This document shows positions 15,405-24,169 of a stretch of DNA of 35,859 nucleotides, piece after piece. The DNA comes from an uncultured Bacilli bacterium (GTDB lineage: Bacteria; Bacillota_I; Bacilli_A; RF39; UBA660): the NCBI GenBank assembly GCA_934087515.1, contig CAKOIY010000004.1, positions 1-35,859 of the forward strand, in the 5' to 3' direction. The translations under genes were made by a program, and so were the position numbers. The notes beneath the pieces are model-generated. The model did no database searches, was not told where the DNA came from, and saw only the letters and a program-made list of their open reading frames with translations. Each line of letters opens with the position of its first letter. The stretch's first letter is position 1.

Positions 15405-15842
15405 TTAAATCACCTCTGCTTTACTACCTGATTCTTCTATTTTTTTAAGAGCACTTTCAGTAAATCTATGTGCCTTAATTGTTAATTTCTTTTCTAAAGT
15501 ACCATTTCCTAAAACTTTAATACCTGAAAGTTGTTTTTTAACAATTCCAAGTTCTTTTAAAAGTTCTGGAGTAATAACATCGCCATCATTAAATTTATTT
15601 AGATCACTAACATTTATAGTAGCATATCTAGTCTTAAATTTAGCATTAGAAAATCCTCTTTTATGAAGCCTTCTAAATAGTGGAGTTTGTCCACCTTCAA
15701 ACACTGCTGGAATTGAAGCACCGCTTCTAGATTTTTGTCCGTTTTCACCACGACCACTTGTTTTTCCAAGACCACTACCTGGTCCACGTCCTACTCTTTT
15801 ACTTTTATGAGTAGCACTCTTTGGTAATTTATTAAGTTCCAT
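15405..15842 (-). CDS. rplO: 50S ribosomal protein L15
   Basis: 145 residues. The glycine- and arginine-rich start (SKRVGRGPGSGLGKTSGRG) and EGGQTPLFRRLHKRGF are typical L15. Its ATG overlaps the rpsE stop by one base. That leaves no room for rpmD, which encodes L30 and normally lies here. Confidence 0.98.
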   Translation of the reverse strand: MELNKLPKSATHKSKRVGRGPGSGLGKTSGRGENGQKSRSGASIPAVFEGGQTPLFRRLHKRGFSNAKFKTRYATINVSDLNKFNDGDVITPELLKELGIVKKQLSGIKVLGNGTLEKKLTIKAHRFTESALKKIEESGSKAEVI

Positions 15843-16351
15843 TATCCTAAAATCTCCTCTTTAGTTTTTCCACGAGCTGCACAAACTTCATCAATAGTCT
15901 TAATTGATTGTAAAGCTTTAATAGTAGCTCTAGCCATATTTATTTTAGTTCTAGCTCCAAGTGATTTTGAAATAATATCGTGATATCCAGCAATTTCAAG
16001 CACTGATCTAACAGCACTACCAGCAACAAGTCCAGTACCTGCTGAAGCAGGTTTAATTATAACCTTAGTTGCTCCTTCATTATATCTAGTTTCATGTGCG
16101 ATTGTTCTTCCATCTACAATAGGTACTCTAACCATATTTTTATTAGCATCTTGTCTTGCTTTTTTAACAGCCTCTGAAATTTCATTAGCCTTTCCAATAC
16201 CTAAACCAACAAGACCTTTTTTATCTCCAACTAAAACAACAGCTTGAAATCTTCTTTGACGACCACCTTTTGTTACTTTAACAACGGCTTTAGTATCTAA
16301 TACGATTTCATCATACATCTTAGCAGGACGATTATTTCTTCTCTTTTGCAT
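15842..16351 (-). CDS. rpsE: 30S ribosomal protein S5
   Basis: 169 residues. The double-stranded RNA-binding start (VVKVTKGGRQRRFQAVVLVGD) and the C-terminal GTGLVAGSAVRSVLEIAG identify S5, a decoding-fidelity protein. It sits 14 bases after rplR and abuts rplO directly. Confidence 0.98.
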   Translation of the reverse strand: MQKRRNNRPAKMYDEIVLDTKAVVKVTKGGRQRRFQAVVLVGDKKGLVGLGIGKANEISEAVKKARQDANKNMVRVPIVDGRTIAHETRYNEGATKVIIKPASAGTGLVAGSAVRSVLEIAGYHDIISKSLGARTKINMARATIKALQSIKTIDEVCAARGKTKEEILG

Positions 16352-16365
16352 AATTTTACCTCCTA

Positions 16366-16713
16366 TTAGAATTCTAAACCATTTTCGCGAGCAGCATCAG
16401 CAAGTGCTTTTACACGTCCATGATATAGATATCCTCCACGATCAAATACTACCTTAGTTATTTTAGCTTTCTTAGCTTCTTTAGCAATAGCTGCACCAAC
16501 CTTAGCAGCAATTTCAGTATTATTACCTTTCATTTTCATAGAAGATGCTTCTGCTAAAGTAACTCCTTTTTCATCGTCAATAATTTGAGCATAAATATTA
16601 TTATTAGAACGATAAACATTAAGTCTAGGTATATCTTTAGTTCCTATGATTTGTTTTCTAATTCTTTCATGTCTAATTTTACGCATCTTATTACGTGATT
16701 CTTTTTTTATCAT
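16366..16713 (-). CDS. rplR: 50S ribosomal protein L18
   Basis: 115 residues. RHERIRKQIIGTKDIPRLNVYRSNNNIYAQIIDD and the C-terminal FDRGGYLYHGRVKALADAARE are typical L18, which binds 5S rRNA with L5. It is 14 bases after rplF. Confidence 0.98.
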   Translation of the reverse strand: MIKKESRNKMRKIRHERIRKQIIGTKDIPRLNVYRSNNNIYAQIIDDEKGVTLAEASSMKMKGNNTEIAAKVGAAIAKEAKKAKITKVVFDRGGYLYHGRVKALADAARENGLEF

Positions 16714-16727
16714 AATTAACCTCCTAC

Positions 16728-17273
16728 CTACTTAGCTTTCTTACCTTCCTTACGTCTGACGTATTCACCAACATAACGAATACCTTTTCCTTTATAAGGT
16801 TCAGGCTTCCTTATCTTACGAATATTAGCCGCAAATTCTCCTACTTTTTCTTTACTAATACCAGAAACAGTAATTTGATTATTACCTTTAGCTTCTAAAC
16901 TTAATCCTTCTGGAACTTCAAGTTCAACAGGATGAGAATACCCAGCATTAACTACAAGAACATTTCCTTTAAGATTAAATCTATAACCAACACCAATTAT
17001 TTCTAAAGATTTAGAAAAACCTTTTGAAACACCTAGTATCATATTTCTTATATTAGCATTAGTAGTCCCATGCATTTGTTTAGCAGGAATTGTTTCATTT
17101 TTTCTAGTAACAACAACTGTATTATCCTTAACTTCAACATCAATAATTTTATTAAGTTCTAAATTAAGTTCTCCTTTAGATCCCTTAACAGAAACTAATC
17201 CATCATTTACCGAAACAGTAACACCTTCTGGAATTGCTATTATTCTATTACCTATTCTACTCATTTTAATCAC
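16728..17273 (-). CDS. rplF: 50S ribosomal protein L6
   Basis: About 179-181 residues. MSRIGNRIIAIPEGVTV begins the first of two repeated L6 domains, and the C-terminal RKPEPYKGKGIRY is diagnostic. The AGGTGAT ribosome site favours the ATG of MSRIG, at 17264, over the upstream ATT-type start at 17273. Confidence 0.96.
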   Translation of the reverse strand: MIKMSRIGNRIIAIPEGVTVSVNDGLVSVKGSKGELNLELNKIIDVEVKDNTVVVTRKNETIPAKQMHGTTNANIRNMILGVSKGFSKSLEIIGVGYRFNLKGNVLVVNAGYSHPVELEVPEGLSLEAKGNNQITVSGISKEKVGEFAANIRKIRKPEPYKGKGIRYVGEYVRRKEGKKAK

Positions 17274-17276
17274 CTA

Positions 17277-17675
17277 TTACCAAATATAAGCCATTACTTC
17301 TCCACCAAGAGCATTCTTTCTAGCTTCTTTATCAGTCATAATACCTTTAGAAGTAGATATAATTGCTATACCAAATCCATTAAGTACTTTTGGTACTTCA
17401 TCAGCTTTAGTATAAACTCTAAGTCCTGGTTTAGAAATACGTTTAAGTCCAGTAATAACCCTTTCTTTTTTATTTGTATATTTAAGTGTTAAAATTAAAG
17501 TACCTTGAGGTTTATCATTACGAATTTTATAATTTTCAATAAACCCTTCATCTTTTAATATTTTAGCAATTTCAGATTTTACTTTTGATACAGGCATTGA
17601 TACTTCTTTATTTTTATTAGCATTAGCATTACGAATTCTCGTAAGCATATCAGCAATTGGGTCAGTTACTACCAT
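17277..17675 (-). CDS. rpsH: 30S ribosomal protein S8
   Basis: 132 residues. TDPIADMLTRIRNAN at the N-terminus and KGIMTDKEARKNALGGEVMAYIW at the end are typical S8, which binds the central domain of 16S rRNA. In enterobacteria S8 represses the spc operon; no such site was identified here. Confidence 0.98.
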   Translation of the reverse strand: MVVTDPIADMLTRIRNANANKNKEVSMPVSKVKSEIAKILKDEGFIENYKIRNDKPQGTLILTLKYTNKKERVITGLKRISKPGLRVYTKADEVPKVLNGFGIAIISTSKGIMTDKEARKNALGGEVMAYIW

Positions 17676-17696
17676 AATAAATTCCTCCTTCTTTGC

Positions 17697-17882
17697 CTAC
17701 CAACTTGATTTTTTTACTCCTGGAATTTGTCCACGACTTGCAAGTTCTCTAAAGCAAATTCTACAAATCCCATATTTTTTAAGTACACTGTGAGGTCTAC
17801 CGCAACGACTGCAACGAGTATATTCACGTACCTTGAATTTTTGTTTTTTATTAGCTTTCGCTATCATACTTTTCTTTGCCAT
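17697..17882 (-). CDS. rpsZ: 30S ribosomal protein S14, type Z
   Basis: 61 residues. Two cysteine pairs (CSRC and CRIC) form the zinc site of the short S14 type, followed by FRELASRGQIPGVKKSSW. The zinc-dependent form is the usual spc-operon S14 in Bacilli. No zinc-free paralogue is in the window. Confidence 0.98.
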   Translation of the reverse strand: MAKKSMIAKANKKQKFKVREYTRCSRCGRPHSVLKKYGICRICFRELASRGQIPGVKKSSW

Positions 17883-17893
17883 AATATGCCTCC

Positions 17894-18433
17894 CTACTTT
17901 CTAAAAGGAATTCCTAGTTCCTTTAAAAGTTCATGAGCTTCTTCATTTGTTTTAGCAGTAGTAACAAGTACAATATCCATACCTCTTACCTTAACAACAT
18001 CATCAAATTCAATTTCAGGGAAGATAAGTTGTTCTTTAATACCAATAGTATAATTACCTCTACCATCAAACGCTTTAGAAGATAAACCTCTAAAATCTCT
18101 AACACGTGGAAGTGCAACTGCTATAAGTTTATCCAAGAAGTTATACATATTTTCTCCTCTTAAAGTAACCTTACAACCAATATTATGTCCTTCACGAATC
18201 TTAAATCCTGCAATTGACTTATGAGCCTTAGTTATAACAGGCTTTTGTCCAGTAATTGCTTCTAAATCATGCATACAAGCATCTAATACTTTAGAATTAT
18301 GAGCAGCATCACCAGCACCAATATTAATAACTATCTTATCTAATTTTGGAACTTGCATAACAGACTTATATCCCATTTTTTCTTTTAAACTAGGAACTAT
18401 TTCCTTAACATATTTTTCTTTTAGGCGGTTCAT
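17894..18433 (-). CDS. rplE: 50S ribosomal protein L5
   Basis: 179 residues. VPKLDKIVINIGAGDA, TGQKPVITKAHKSIAGFKIR and the C-terminal DIVLVTTAKTNEEAHELL identify L5, which binds 5S rRNA and touches the P-site tRNA. It lies 17 bases after rplX. Confidence 0.98.
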   Translation of the reverse strand: MNRLKEKYVKEIVPSLKEKMGYKSVMQVPKLDKIVINIGAGDAAHNSKVLDACMHDLEAITGQKPVITKAHKSIAGFKIREGHNIGCKVTLRGENMYNFLDKLIAVALPRVRDFRGLSSKAFDGRGNYTIGIKEQLIFPEIEFDDVVKVRGMDIVLVTTAKTNEEAHELLKELGIPFRK

Positions 18434-18450
18434 AAATACCCTCCTTCCAA

Positions 18451-18762
18451 CTAATCAAGTTTTTCGCGGGATTTACCCACTCTAACTTTTTTATTTGTTT
18501 TCTTATCTACATCATGATAAATTCTTGTAGGTTTATTTGTTTTCTTATCTAAAATCATAACATTTGAAGCATCTAATTTAGCTTCTACTTCAATGATACC
18601 ACCAGTTTTATTAGCATTATCAGGCTTAACATGTTTCTTAACTAAATTGATACCTTCAACTATTACTTTGTTTTCACTTTTAAAAGTATGAGTAATTTTT
18701 CCTTCTTTACCTTTATCTTTTCCAGACATTACTCTAACTTTATCTCCAACTTTAAGTTTCAT
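18451..18762 (-). CDS. rplX: 50S ribosomal protein L24
   Basis: 103 residues with a KOW motif near the start (KVGDKVRVMSGKDKGKEGKI) and VKKHVKP in the middle. L24 starts assembly of the large subunit. It begins 11 bases after rplN. Confidence 0.98.
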   Translation of the reverse strand: MKLKVGDKVRVMSGKDKGKEGKITHTFKSENKVIVEGINLVKKHVKPDNANKTGGIIEVEAKLDASNVMILDKKTNKPTRIYHDVDKKTNKKVRVGKSREKLD

Positions 18763-18773
18763 AAAAGACCTCC

Positions 18774-19142
18774 CTATAATACTTCTTTTGCAAGAGACAC
18801 TATTTTCATGTAACCTTTATCACGAATTTCTCTAGCAACCGGTCCAAATACACGAGTACCAACAGGACTCTTATCATCCTTAATTATTACACATGCATTA
18901 TCATCGAATTTTATATATGAGCCATCATCACGACGAACTCCTTTAACTGTTCTTACTATAACAGCCTTAACTACTTTCCCTTTTTTAACAGTACCATTAG
19001 GAGTAGCCTTCTTAACAGTACCTACTACAACATCACCAATATTACCAAATTTAACTTTACTTCCTCCAAGCACTCTAATAACAAGTAGTTCACGAGCACC
19101 AGAATTGTCAGCGACTTTTAAACGAGTTTCTTGTTGAACCAT
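18774..19142 (-). CDS. rplN: 50S ribosomal protein L14
   Basis: 122 residues. MVQQETRLKVADNSGARELL and the C-terminal GTRVFGPVAREIRDKGYMKIVSLA are invariant L14 features. L14 lies at the subunit interface. Gap to rpsQ is 13 bases. Confidence 0.99.
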   Translation of the reverse strand: MVQQETRLKVADNSGARELLVIRVLGGSKVKFGNIGDVVVGTVKKATPNGTVKKGKVVKAVIVRTVKGVRRDDGSYIKFDDNACVIIKDDKSPVGTRVFGPVAREIRDKGYMKIVSLAKEVL

Positions 19143-19155
19143 AACAAATACCTCC

Positions 19156-19416
19156 TTATAGTATTACACTTTCTTCAACTATTTCAGCTAAATAGAATCT
19201 CTTAGTTTTAGACAAAGGTCTAGTTTCAACTATTCTTACTATATCTCCAATTTTAGCCTTATTAGTCTCATCATGAGCAGTATACTTTTTACTATATTTA
19301 ACTCTCTTACCATACTTAGGATGTTTCTTATAAGTTTCTACAAGTACAGTAATAGTTTTATCATTCTTATCACTTACAACTCTTCCTACAAGTTCTTTCT
19401 TAACTGTATCTTTCAT
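19156..19416 (-). CDS. rpsQ: 30S ribosomal protein S17
   Basis: 86 residues. GRVVSDKNDKTITVLVE, HPKYGKRVKYSKKY and ETRPLSKTKRF are typical S17 OB-fold motifs. It starts 3 bases after rpmC ends. Confidence 0.98.
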   Translation of the reverse strand: MKDTVKKELVGRVVSDKNDKTITVLVETYKKHPKYGKRVKYSKKYTAHDETNKAKIGDIVRIVETRPLSKTKRFYLAEIVEESVIL

Positions 19417-19419
19417 ATG

Positions 19420-19623
19420 TTACTCCTCCACCTTTTCTAATTCACGTTCACGAATTATTGTTTTCATCTTTGCTACTTGTTTTCTTAGTTCTCTAAGTCT
19501 AACAGGTTTTTCTAAATTACCTGTTGCTTGTTGGAAACGCAAATTAAATAATTCTTCTTTGCTTTCTTTTATCTTATTATTTAATTCTTCAGTGGATAGT
19601 TTTCTTAATTCTTCCATTTTCAT
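19420..19623 (-). CDS. rpmC: 50S ribosomal protein L29
   Basis: 67 residues forming two long helices; LFNLRFQQATGNLEKPVRLR is the L29 signature. L29 lies by the peptide exit tunnel. Its ATG overlaps the rplP TGA stop (ATGA). Confidence 0.98.
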   Translation of the reverse strand: MKMEELRKLSTEELNNKIKESKEELFNLRFQQATGNLEKPVRLRELRKQVAKMKTIIRERELEKVEE

Positions 19624-20048
19624 GCGTTTTCACCACCCATATCTTCTTTTTTTACAAATTTAGTTTTAATTGGTAATTTATGTGAAGCAAGTCTAAGTGC
19701 TTCTCTAGCAACTTCCTCAGAAACACCAGATATTTCAAACATTATTTTTCCTTCTTTAACAACTGCTACCCATTTATCAACAGCACCTTTTCCAGATCCC
19801 ATACGAACTTCCAGCGGTTTAGCAGTCTTAGGCATATGTGGAAAAATATTAATAAATACTTTACCACCACGCTTCATATAACGAGTCATAGCAACACGAG
19901 CAGCTTCAATTTGATTATTAGTAATCCAAGCACCTTCTTTAGCCATAAGTCCATATTCTCCAAAATGAAGTTCAGTATTACCTTTAGCTCTTCCCTCGTA
20001 CTTTAATCTATGTACTCTTCTATATTTTGTTCTAGACGGTATTAACAT
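19620..20048 (-). CDS. rplP: 50S ribosomal protein L16
   Basis: 142 residues. The start MLIPSRTKYRRVHR, GEYGLMAKEGAWITNNQIEA, and KPLEVRMGSGKGAVDKWVA identify L16. The tight TGA/ATG overlap with rpmC shows TGA used as a true stop. Confidence 0.99.
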   Translation of the reverse strand: MLIPSRTKYRRVHRLKYEGRAKGNTELHFGEYGLMAKEGAWITNNQIEAARVAMTRYMKRGGKVFINIFPHMPKTAKPLEVRMGSGKGAVDKWVAVVKEGKIMFEISGVSEEVAREALRLASHKLPIKTKFVKKEDMGGENA

Positions 20049-20050
20049 AA

Positions 20051-20707
20051 TTAATTACCTCCTTTTTCTTCACGTTTAGAAGGTAAGATTTCTCCTTTAT
20101 TAATCCATACTTTAACACCAAGCTTACCATAAGTAGTAAGTGCTTCAGCAAAGCCATAATCAATATCAGCACGGATTGTATGCAAAGGAACATTTCCTTC
20201 AGAATAACCTTCACTTCTAGCCATTTCAACACCATTAAGTCTACCAGATACCAAAGTTTTAATACCTTTAGCACCAGCCTTCATAGCAGCTCTAATAGCT
20301 TTCTTTTGAGCAGCTCTAAATGGTGCACGAGCTTCAATTTGCTTAGCAATTGATTGAGCAACTAAAGTTGCATTCAAATCAATATTCTTAACATCCATAA
20401 TTGAAACATTAATATTTTCATCAACAAGTTTAGAAAGTTTATTTTTCAAAACTTTAATTTCTTCTCCACCACGTCCAATAACAACACCTGGTTTAGAAGT
20501 GTGAATAATAACTTCACATCTTTTACTATTTCTTTCAATTTCTATTTTAGAAACACCAGCATCTTTTAAATTCTTTTCTAAATATTCACGAATTTTAATA
20601 TCATTACTTAAATACTTAGCAAAATCTTTTTTAGGAGCCATCCATTTAGATTCCCAATCTTTATTAACTCCGATTCTAAGTCCAGTTGGACTAACTTTTT
20701 GTCCCAT
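20051..20707 (-). CDS. rpsC: 30S ribosomal protein S3
   Basis: 218 residues. MGQKVSPTGLRIG at the start, a KH domain with GVVIGRGGEEI, and the C-terminal domain with GRLNGVEMARSEGYSEG. S3 lies at the mRNA entry. Two bases separate it from rplP. Confidence 0.99.
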   Translation of the reverse strand: MGQKVSPTGLRIGVNKDWESKWMAPKKDFAKYLSNDIKIREYLEKNLKDAGVSKIEIERNSKRCEVIIHTSKPGVVIGRGGEEIKVLKNKLSKLVDENINVSIMDVKNIDLNATLVAQSIAKQIEARAPFRAAQKKAIRAAMKAGAKGIKTLVSGRLNGVEMARSEGYSEGNVPLHTIRADIDYGFAEALTTYGKLGVKVWINKGEILPSKREEKGGN

Positions 20708-20722
20708 AAATAACCTCCTAAA

Positions 20723-21055
20723 TTACCTTTCTGATACCACAACAGTTACATGTGATCTTCTATGATAGAACTTATCTACCTTACCACGAGAACCTGGTAC
20801 CCTTCTTTTTAGTGTAGATGCTTGATCAACCACAGCAGTTTTAATATATAATTTATCTTTATCAAGATTATTATTATTAACAGCATTAGCTATAGCAGAG
20901 TCAAGAACCTTCTTAACAACTCTTGCTGGTTTACTATTATAATTAGTTAAAATATTTAAAGCATCATTAACATTCTTACCACGGATTAAATCCACCATAA
21001 GACGAATTTTAATTGGACTAATTCTTACATCCTTAGCAATAGCTTTTACATCCAT
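20723..21055 (-). CDS. rplV: 50S ribosomal protein L22
   Basis: 110 residues. RISPIKIRLMVDLIRGK at the start and the tunnel-lining hairpin near RRVPGSRGKVDKFYHRRSH are typical L22. Macrolide resistance changes occur in this loop; nothing unusual is evident. Confidence 0.98.
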   Translation of the reverse strand: MDVKAIAKDVRISPIKIRLMVDLIRGKNVNDALNILTNYNSKPARVVKKVLDSAIANAVNNNNLDKDKLYIKTAVVDQASTLKRRVPGSRGKVDKFYHRRSHVTVVVSER

Positions 21056-21075
21056 TTTCTAAAATCCTCCTCTTG

Positions 21076-21351
21076 TTATTTTTTCTTCTTCTTATCAGCG
21101 CCATGTCCACCAAATGTTCTTGTAAGAGCAAATTCTCCTAATTTATGACCAACCATGTCTTCAGTAACATAAACTGGTATAAACTTATTACCATTATGAA
21201 CTGCAAAAGTATGGCCTACAAACTCAGGAAAAATTGTAGAACGACGTGACCAAGTCTTAATTACTTCTTTTTTACCAGTTTCATTTAACTTTTGAACCTT
21301 CTTTAATAATCTATCAAATACATAAGGCCCTTTTTTAATACTTCTTGCCAT
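21076..21351 (-). CDS. rpsS: 30S ribosomal protein S19
   Basis: 91 residues. MARSIKKGPYVF, IKTWSRRSTIFPEFVGHTFAVHN (partly) and KLGEFALTRTFGGHG are diagnostic. S19 works with S13 in the head of the small subunit. Confidence 0.99.
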   Translation of the reverse strand: MARSIKKGPYVFDRLLKKVQKLNETGKKEVIKTWSRRSTIFPEFVGHTFAVHNGNKFIPVYVTEDMVGHKLGEFALTRTFGGHGADKKKKK

Positions 21352-21364
21352 ATTCTATAACCTC

Positions 21365-22198
21365 CTACTTTCTTTTCTTTCTTCTTCTAATAATTAGTTT
21401 ATCAGACGCTTTTTTCTTTCTAGTTTTATAACCAAGAGCTGGTTTACCCCAAGGAGTCATTGGTCCACTTCTACCGATAGGTGCACGACCTTCACCACCA
21501 CCATGAGGGTGATCATTAGGGTTCATAACAGAACCACGAACAGTAGGTCTAACTCCCATATGTCTTTTTCTACCTGCTTTACCAATTTTAACTAAAGAAT
21601 AATCTTCATTTCCAACTTCACCTATAGTAGCCATACAAGTTCCAAGAACTTTTCTAACTTCACCAGAGGCAAGTCTTACAAGCACATATTTACCTTCCTT
21701 ACCAAGAATTTGAGCACTAGCCCCAGCAGATCTTGCAAGTTCAGCACCTTTACCAGGTTGAAGTTCAATATTATGCACAAGTGTTCCTTCTGGAATATTC
21801 ATAAGAGGAAGAGCATTTCCTACTTTAATATCAACTTTTTCTCCAGAAACAATTTTCATTCCTACTTTTAACCCTTTAGGAGCAATAATATATCTCTTTT
21901 CACCATCAACATAGTTAATCAAAGCGATATTAGCACTTCTATTTGGATCGTATTCGATAGTAGCAACAGTACCAACTATATCAAATTTATTTCTCTTAAA
22001 ATCAATTAAACGATACTTTCTCTTTTCTCCTCCACCTTGATGTCTTACAGTAATTCTACCTTGATTATTTCTACCAGCATTCTTACTCTTAGAAGCAAGT
22101 AAACTTTTTTCAGGTTTATTAGTAGTAATTTCATCATTGCGAAGCTTGCTCATACCACGTTGTCCAGGAGTAGTAGGTTTCATATTTTTAATTGCCAT
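21365..22198 (-). CDS. rplB: 50S ribosomal protein L2
   Basis: 277 residues. The RNA-binding domain includes GRNNQGRITVRHQGGGEKR, and the C-terminal domain includes VMNPNDHPHGGGEGRAPIG, with the histidine important for peptidyl transfer. Length is standard. Confidence 0.99.
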   Translation of the reverse strand: MAIKNMKPTTPGQRGMSKLRNDEITTNKPEKSLLASKSKNAGRNNQGRITVRHQGGGEKRKYRLIDFKRNKFDIVGTVATIEYDPNRSANIALINYVDGEKRYIIAPKGLKVGMKIVSGEKVDIKVGNALPLMNIPEGTLVHNIELQPGKGAELARSAGASAQILGKEGKYVLVRLASGEVRKVLGTCMATIGEVGNEDYSLVKIGKAGRKRHMGVRPTVRGSVMNPNDHPHGGGEGRAPIGRSGPMTPWGKPALGYKTRKKKASDKLIIRRRKKRK

Positions 22199-22211
22199 TT
22201 ATTATACCTCC

Positions 22212-22493
22212 TTACCCTAATTCAATTGTTTGCCCTTGAGCTAATTTAACAATTGCCTTTTTCTTACGATTAGTAAGCCCTGTATAACGACCTACTCTTC
22301 TCTTTTTAGGATGAACATTAATTGTTCTAATATTTTCTACTTTTACACCAAATATTTTTTCAATAGCAAGTTTAATTTCAGTCTTATTTGCTTTAGGATC
22401 AACATAAAAAACATATTCTCCATTTTGACCCATATTAGCAGACTTTTCAGTAACTACTGGCGCTTTAATAACATCTAAATACTTAGTATCCAT
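22212..22493 (-). CDS. rplW: 50S ribosomal protein L23
   Basis: 93 residues. VIKAPVVTEKSANM, KANKTEIKLAIEKIFGVKV and the basic VHPKKRRVGRYTG loop mark L23, which docks signal recognition particle and trigger factor at the exit. Its ATG overlaps the rplD stop by one base. Confidence 0.98.
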   Translation of the reverse strand: MDTKYLDVIKAPVVTEKSANMGQNGEYVFYVDPKANKTEIKLAIEKIFGVKVENIRTINVHPKKRRVGRYTGLTNRKKKAIVKLAQGQTIELG

Positions 22494-23116
22494 TATTTAA
22501 GCACCTCCTTTATCTTTTCTGCAGCAGCTTCTTCAATTAAAAGTTTTTTAGCACTTACAATATCAAGTACACTAACTTCTTCAGGAAGAGCAATCATAAT
22601 ATTCTTTAAATTACGAGAAGCAAGAATAACATTTTCATCATATTCATTAACAATAACTAAAGTCTTAATATTATCAAGCTCTAAATTCTTAAGAACTGAT
22701 ACCATTTCCTTAGTTTTAGGAGTATCAAGACTAAGTTTTTCTACTATAACAATATCCTTACCTTTAGTTTTATAAGAATAAGCAGATCTAAGAGCAAGTT
22801 TTCTCTCTTTTCTATTTTGTTTCTTACTATAATCTCTAGGAACTGGTCCAAAAGCGATTCCGCCTCCAACCCATTGAACTGCTCTAATTGAGCCTTGACG
22901 AGCATTTCCTGTTCCCTTTTGTCTCCAAGGTTTTCTACCACCACCAGAAACTTCTGATCTAGTTTTAGCCTTGTGAGTTCCTTGTCTTAAAGCAGCACGT
23001 CCTAAAACAATTGCATCCTTTAAAACAACATCATTAGGTTCTATTCCAAAAACTTCTTTACTTAAAGTCACATCTTTAACTTTATTTCCATTAAGATCTA
23101 CAAGTTCAAATTTCAT
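22493..23116 (-). CDS. rplD: 50S ribosomal protein L4
   Basis: 207 residues. The tunnel loop SGGGRKPWRQKGTGNARQGS and GGIAFGPVPRDY are diagnostic. In E. coli L4 represses the S10 operon through its leader. Whether the long leader here responds to L4 is unknown. Confidence 0.98.
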   Translation of the reverse strand: MKFELVDLNGNKVKDVTLSKEVFGIEPNDVVLKDAIVLGRAALRQGTHKAKTRSEVSGGGRKPWRQKGTGNARQGSIRAVQWVGGGIAFGPVPRDYSKKQNRKERKLALRSAYSYKTKGKDIVIVEKLSLDTPKTKEMVSVLKNLELDNIKTLVIVNEYDENVILASRNLKNIMIALPEEVSVLDIVSAKKLLIEEAAAEKIKEVLK

Positions 23117-23117
23117 A

Positions 23118-23837
23118 TTAATCCTCCTTAACTTCTTCAGTAGTATTTTCTGTAACTTCAGGTTCTACTACTTCTTCTTCATAAGATATTAGATCAAAAG
23201 CATCATTAACCTTGTCAGTCTTAACAGCACTTTTTATAATAACCATACCCTTCTTAGGTCCAGGAATACTTCCCTTTACTAAAATACAATTATCATCTAC
23301 ATCAACTTTAATTATTTCAAGATTTTGAATAGTAACTTGTTCAGCACCCATATGTCCTGGAAGTGCTTTACCAGGCATAACCCTCATTGGTCTCATAGTA
23401 CCAAGAGAACCTACACCTCTATGATATTTCGAACCATGACTCATTGGTCCACGATGTTGATTATTTTTCTTGATTACCCCTTGGTAACCTTTTCCTTTGC
23501 TGATTCCAGTAACATCAACCATTTCACCAGCTAGAAATAAATCGGCTTTTACTTCTTGTCCCAAAGTATAAGCACTAATATCTACTCCTCTTATTTCTCT
23601 TAAGAAGCGCTTAGGAGTAGTGTTAGCTTTTTTTGTATGTCCCATTTTAGCTTTGTTACTAACTTTTTCTCTAACAGAATCAAATCCAAGTTGTACTGCT
23701 TCATAACCATCATTTTCAGTAGTTTTAATTTGAGTAACAACATTAGGTTCAATTTCAATTACAGTAACAGGAACAAGTTTCCCATCAGTACCAAACACTT
23801 GAGTCATACCAAGCTTTCTACCTAAGATTCCTTTCAT
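23118..23837 (-). CDS. rplC: 50S ribosomal protein L3 with acidic C-terminal tail
   Basis: 239 residues. MKGILGRKLGMTQVF, GISKGKGYQGVIKK and GSLGTMRPMRVMPGKALPGHMG are invariant L3 features. The protein has about 30 extra C-terminal residues compared with the usual 205-210. They are strongly acidic (EEEVVEPEVTENTTEEVKED). Acidic tails on ribosomal proteins occur in some lineages; a role is not known. Confidence 0.98.
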   Translation of the reverse strand: MKGILGRKLGMTQVFGTDGKLVPVTVIEIEPNVVTQIKTTENDGYEAVQLGFDSVREKVSNKAKMGHTKKANTTPKRFLREIRGVDISAYTLGQEVKADLFLAGEMVDVTGISKGKGYQGVIKKNNQHRGPMSHGSKYHRGVGSLGTMRPMRVMPGKALPGHMGAEQVTIQNLEIIKVDVDDNCILVKGSIPGPKKGMVIIKSAVKTDKVNDAFDLISYEEEVVEPEVTENTTEEVKED

Positions 23838-23857
23838 TTTAATTTTCTCCTTCTAAA

Positions 23858-24169
23858 TTATTTTTGTTTGATTTGAATATCAACACCACTAGGTAAGTCC
23901 AGACGTTGCATAACATCCATCACTTCCTTACTAGGATTTTTAATGTCGATTAATCTCTTATGAGTACGCATTTCATATTGTTCACGAGAATCTTTATACT
24001 TGTGAACTGCTCTTAAAATTGTAATTTTTTCAACTTCAGTTGGAAGTGGTACAGGTCCACTAACTTCACCACCAGCTCTTTTAACTGTTTCCACAATCCT
24101 AGCAGCAGCATTATCAAGAATTCTGTGATCATAACTTTTAAGTTTTACACGAACTTCTGATTTCGCCAT
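23858..24169 (-). CDS. rpsJ: 30S ribosomal protein S10
   Basis: 103 residues from the ATG at 24169, chosen because GGGAGG lies 8 bases upstream and the product MAKSEVRVKLKSYDHRILD matches S10. SGPVPLPTEVEKITILRAVH and REQYEMRTHKRLIDI are diagnostic. An open frame continues upstream to 24301, but that extension lies over the promoter and is not coding. It is the first gene of the superoperon; S10 also takes part in Nus-dependent antitermination. Confidence 0.98.
   Translation of the reverse strand: MAKSEVRVKLKSYDHRILDNAAARIVETVKRAGGEVSGPVPLPTEVEKITILRAVHKYKDSREQYEMRTHKRLIDIKNPSKEVMDVMQRLDLPSGVDIQIKQK

Noticed and set aside
20032..20274. Leucine-rich 80-residue frame opposite in frame to rpsC
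   Set aside because: It lies wholly in another frame of rpsC, which is a complete, well-conserved gene.
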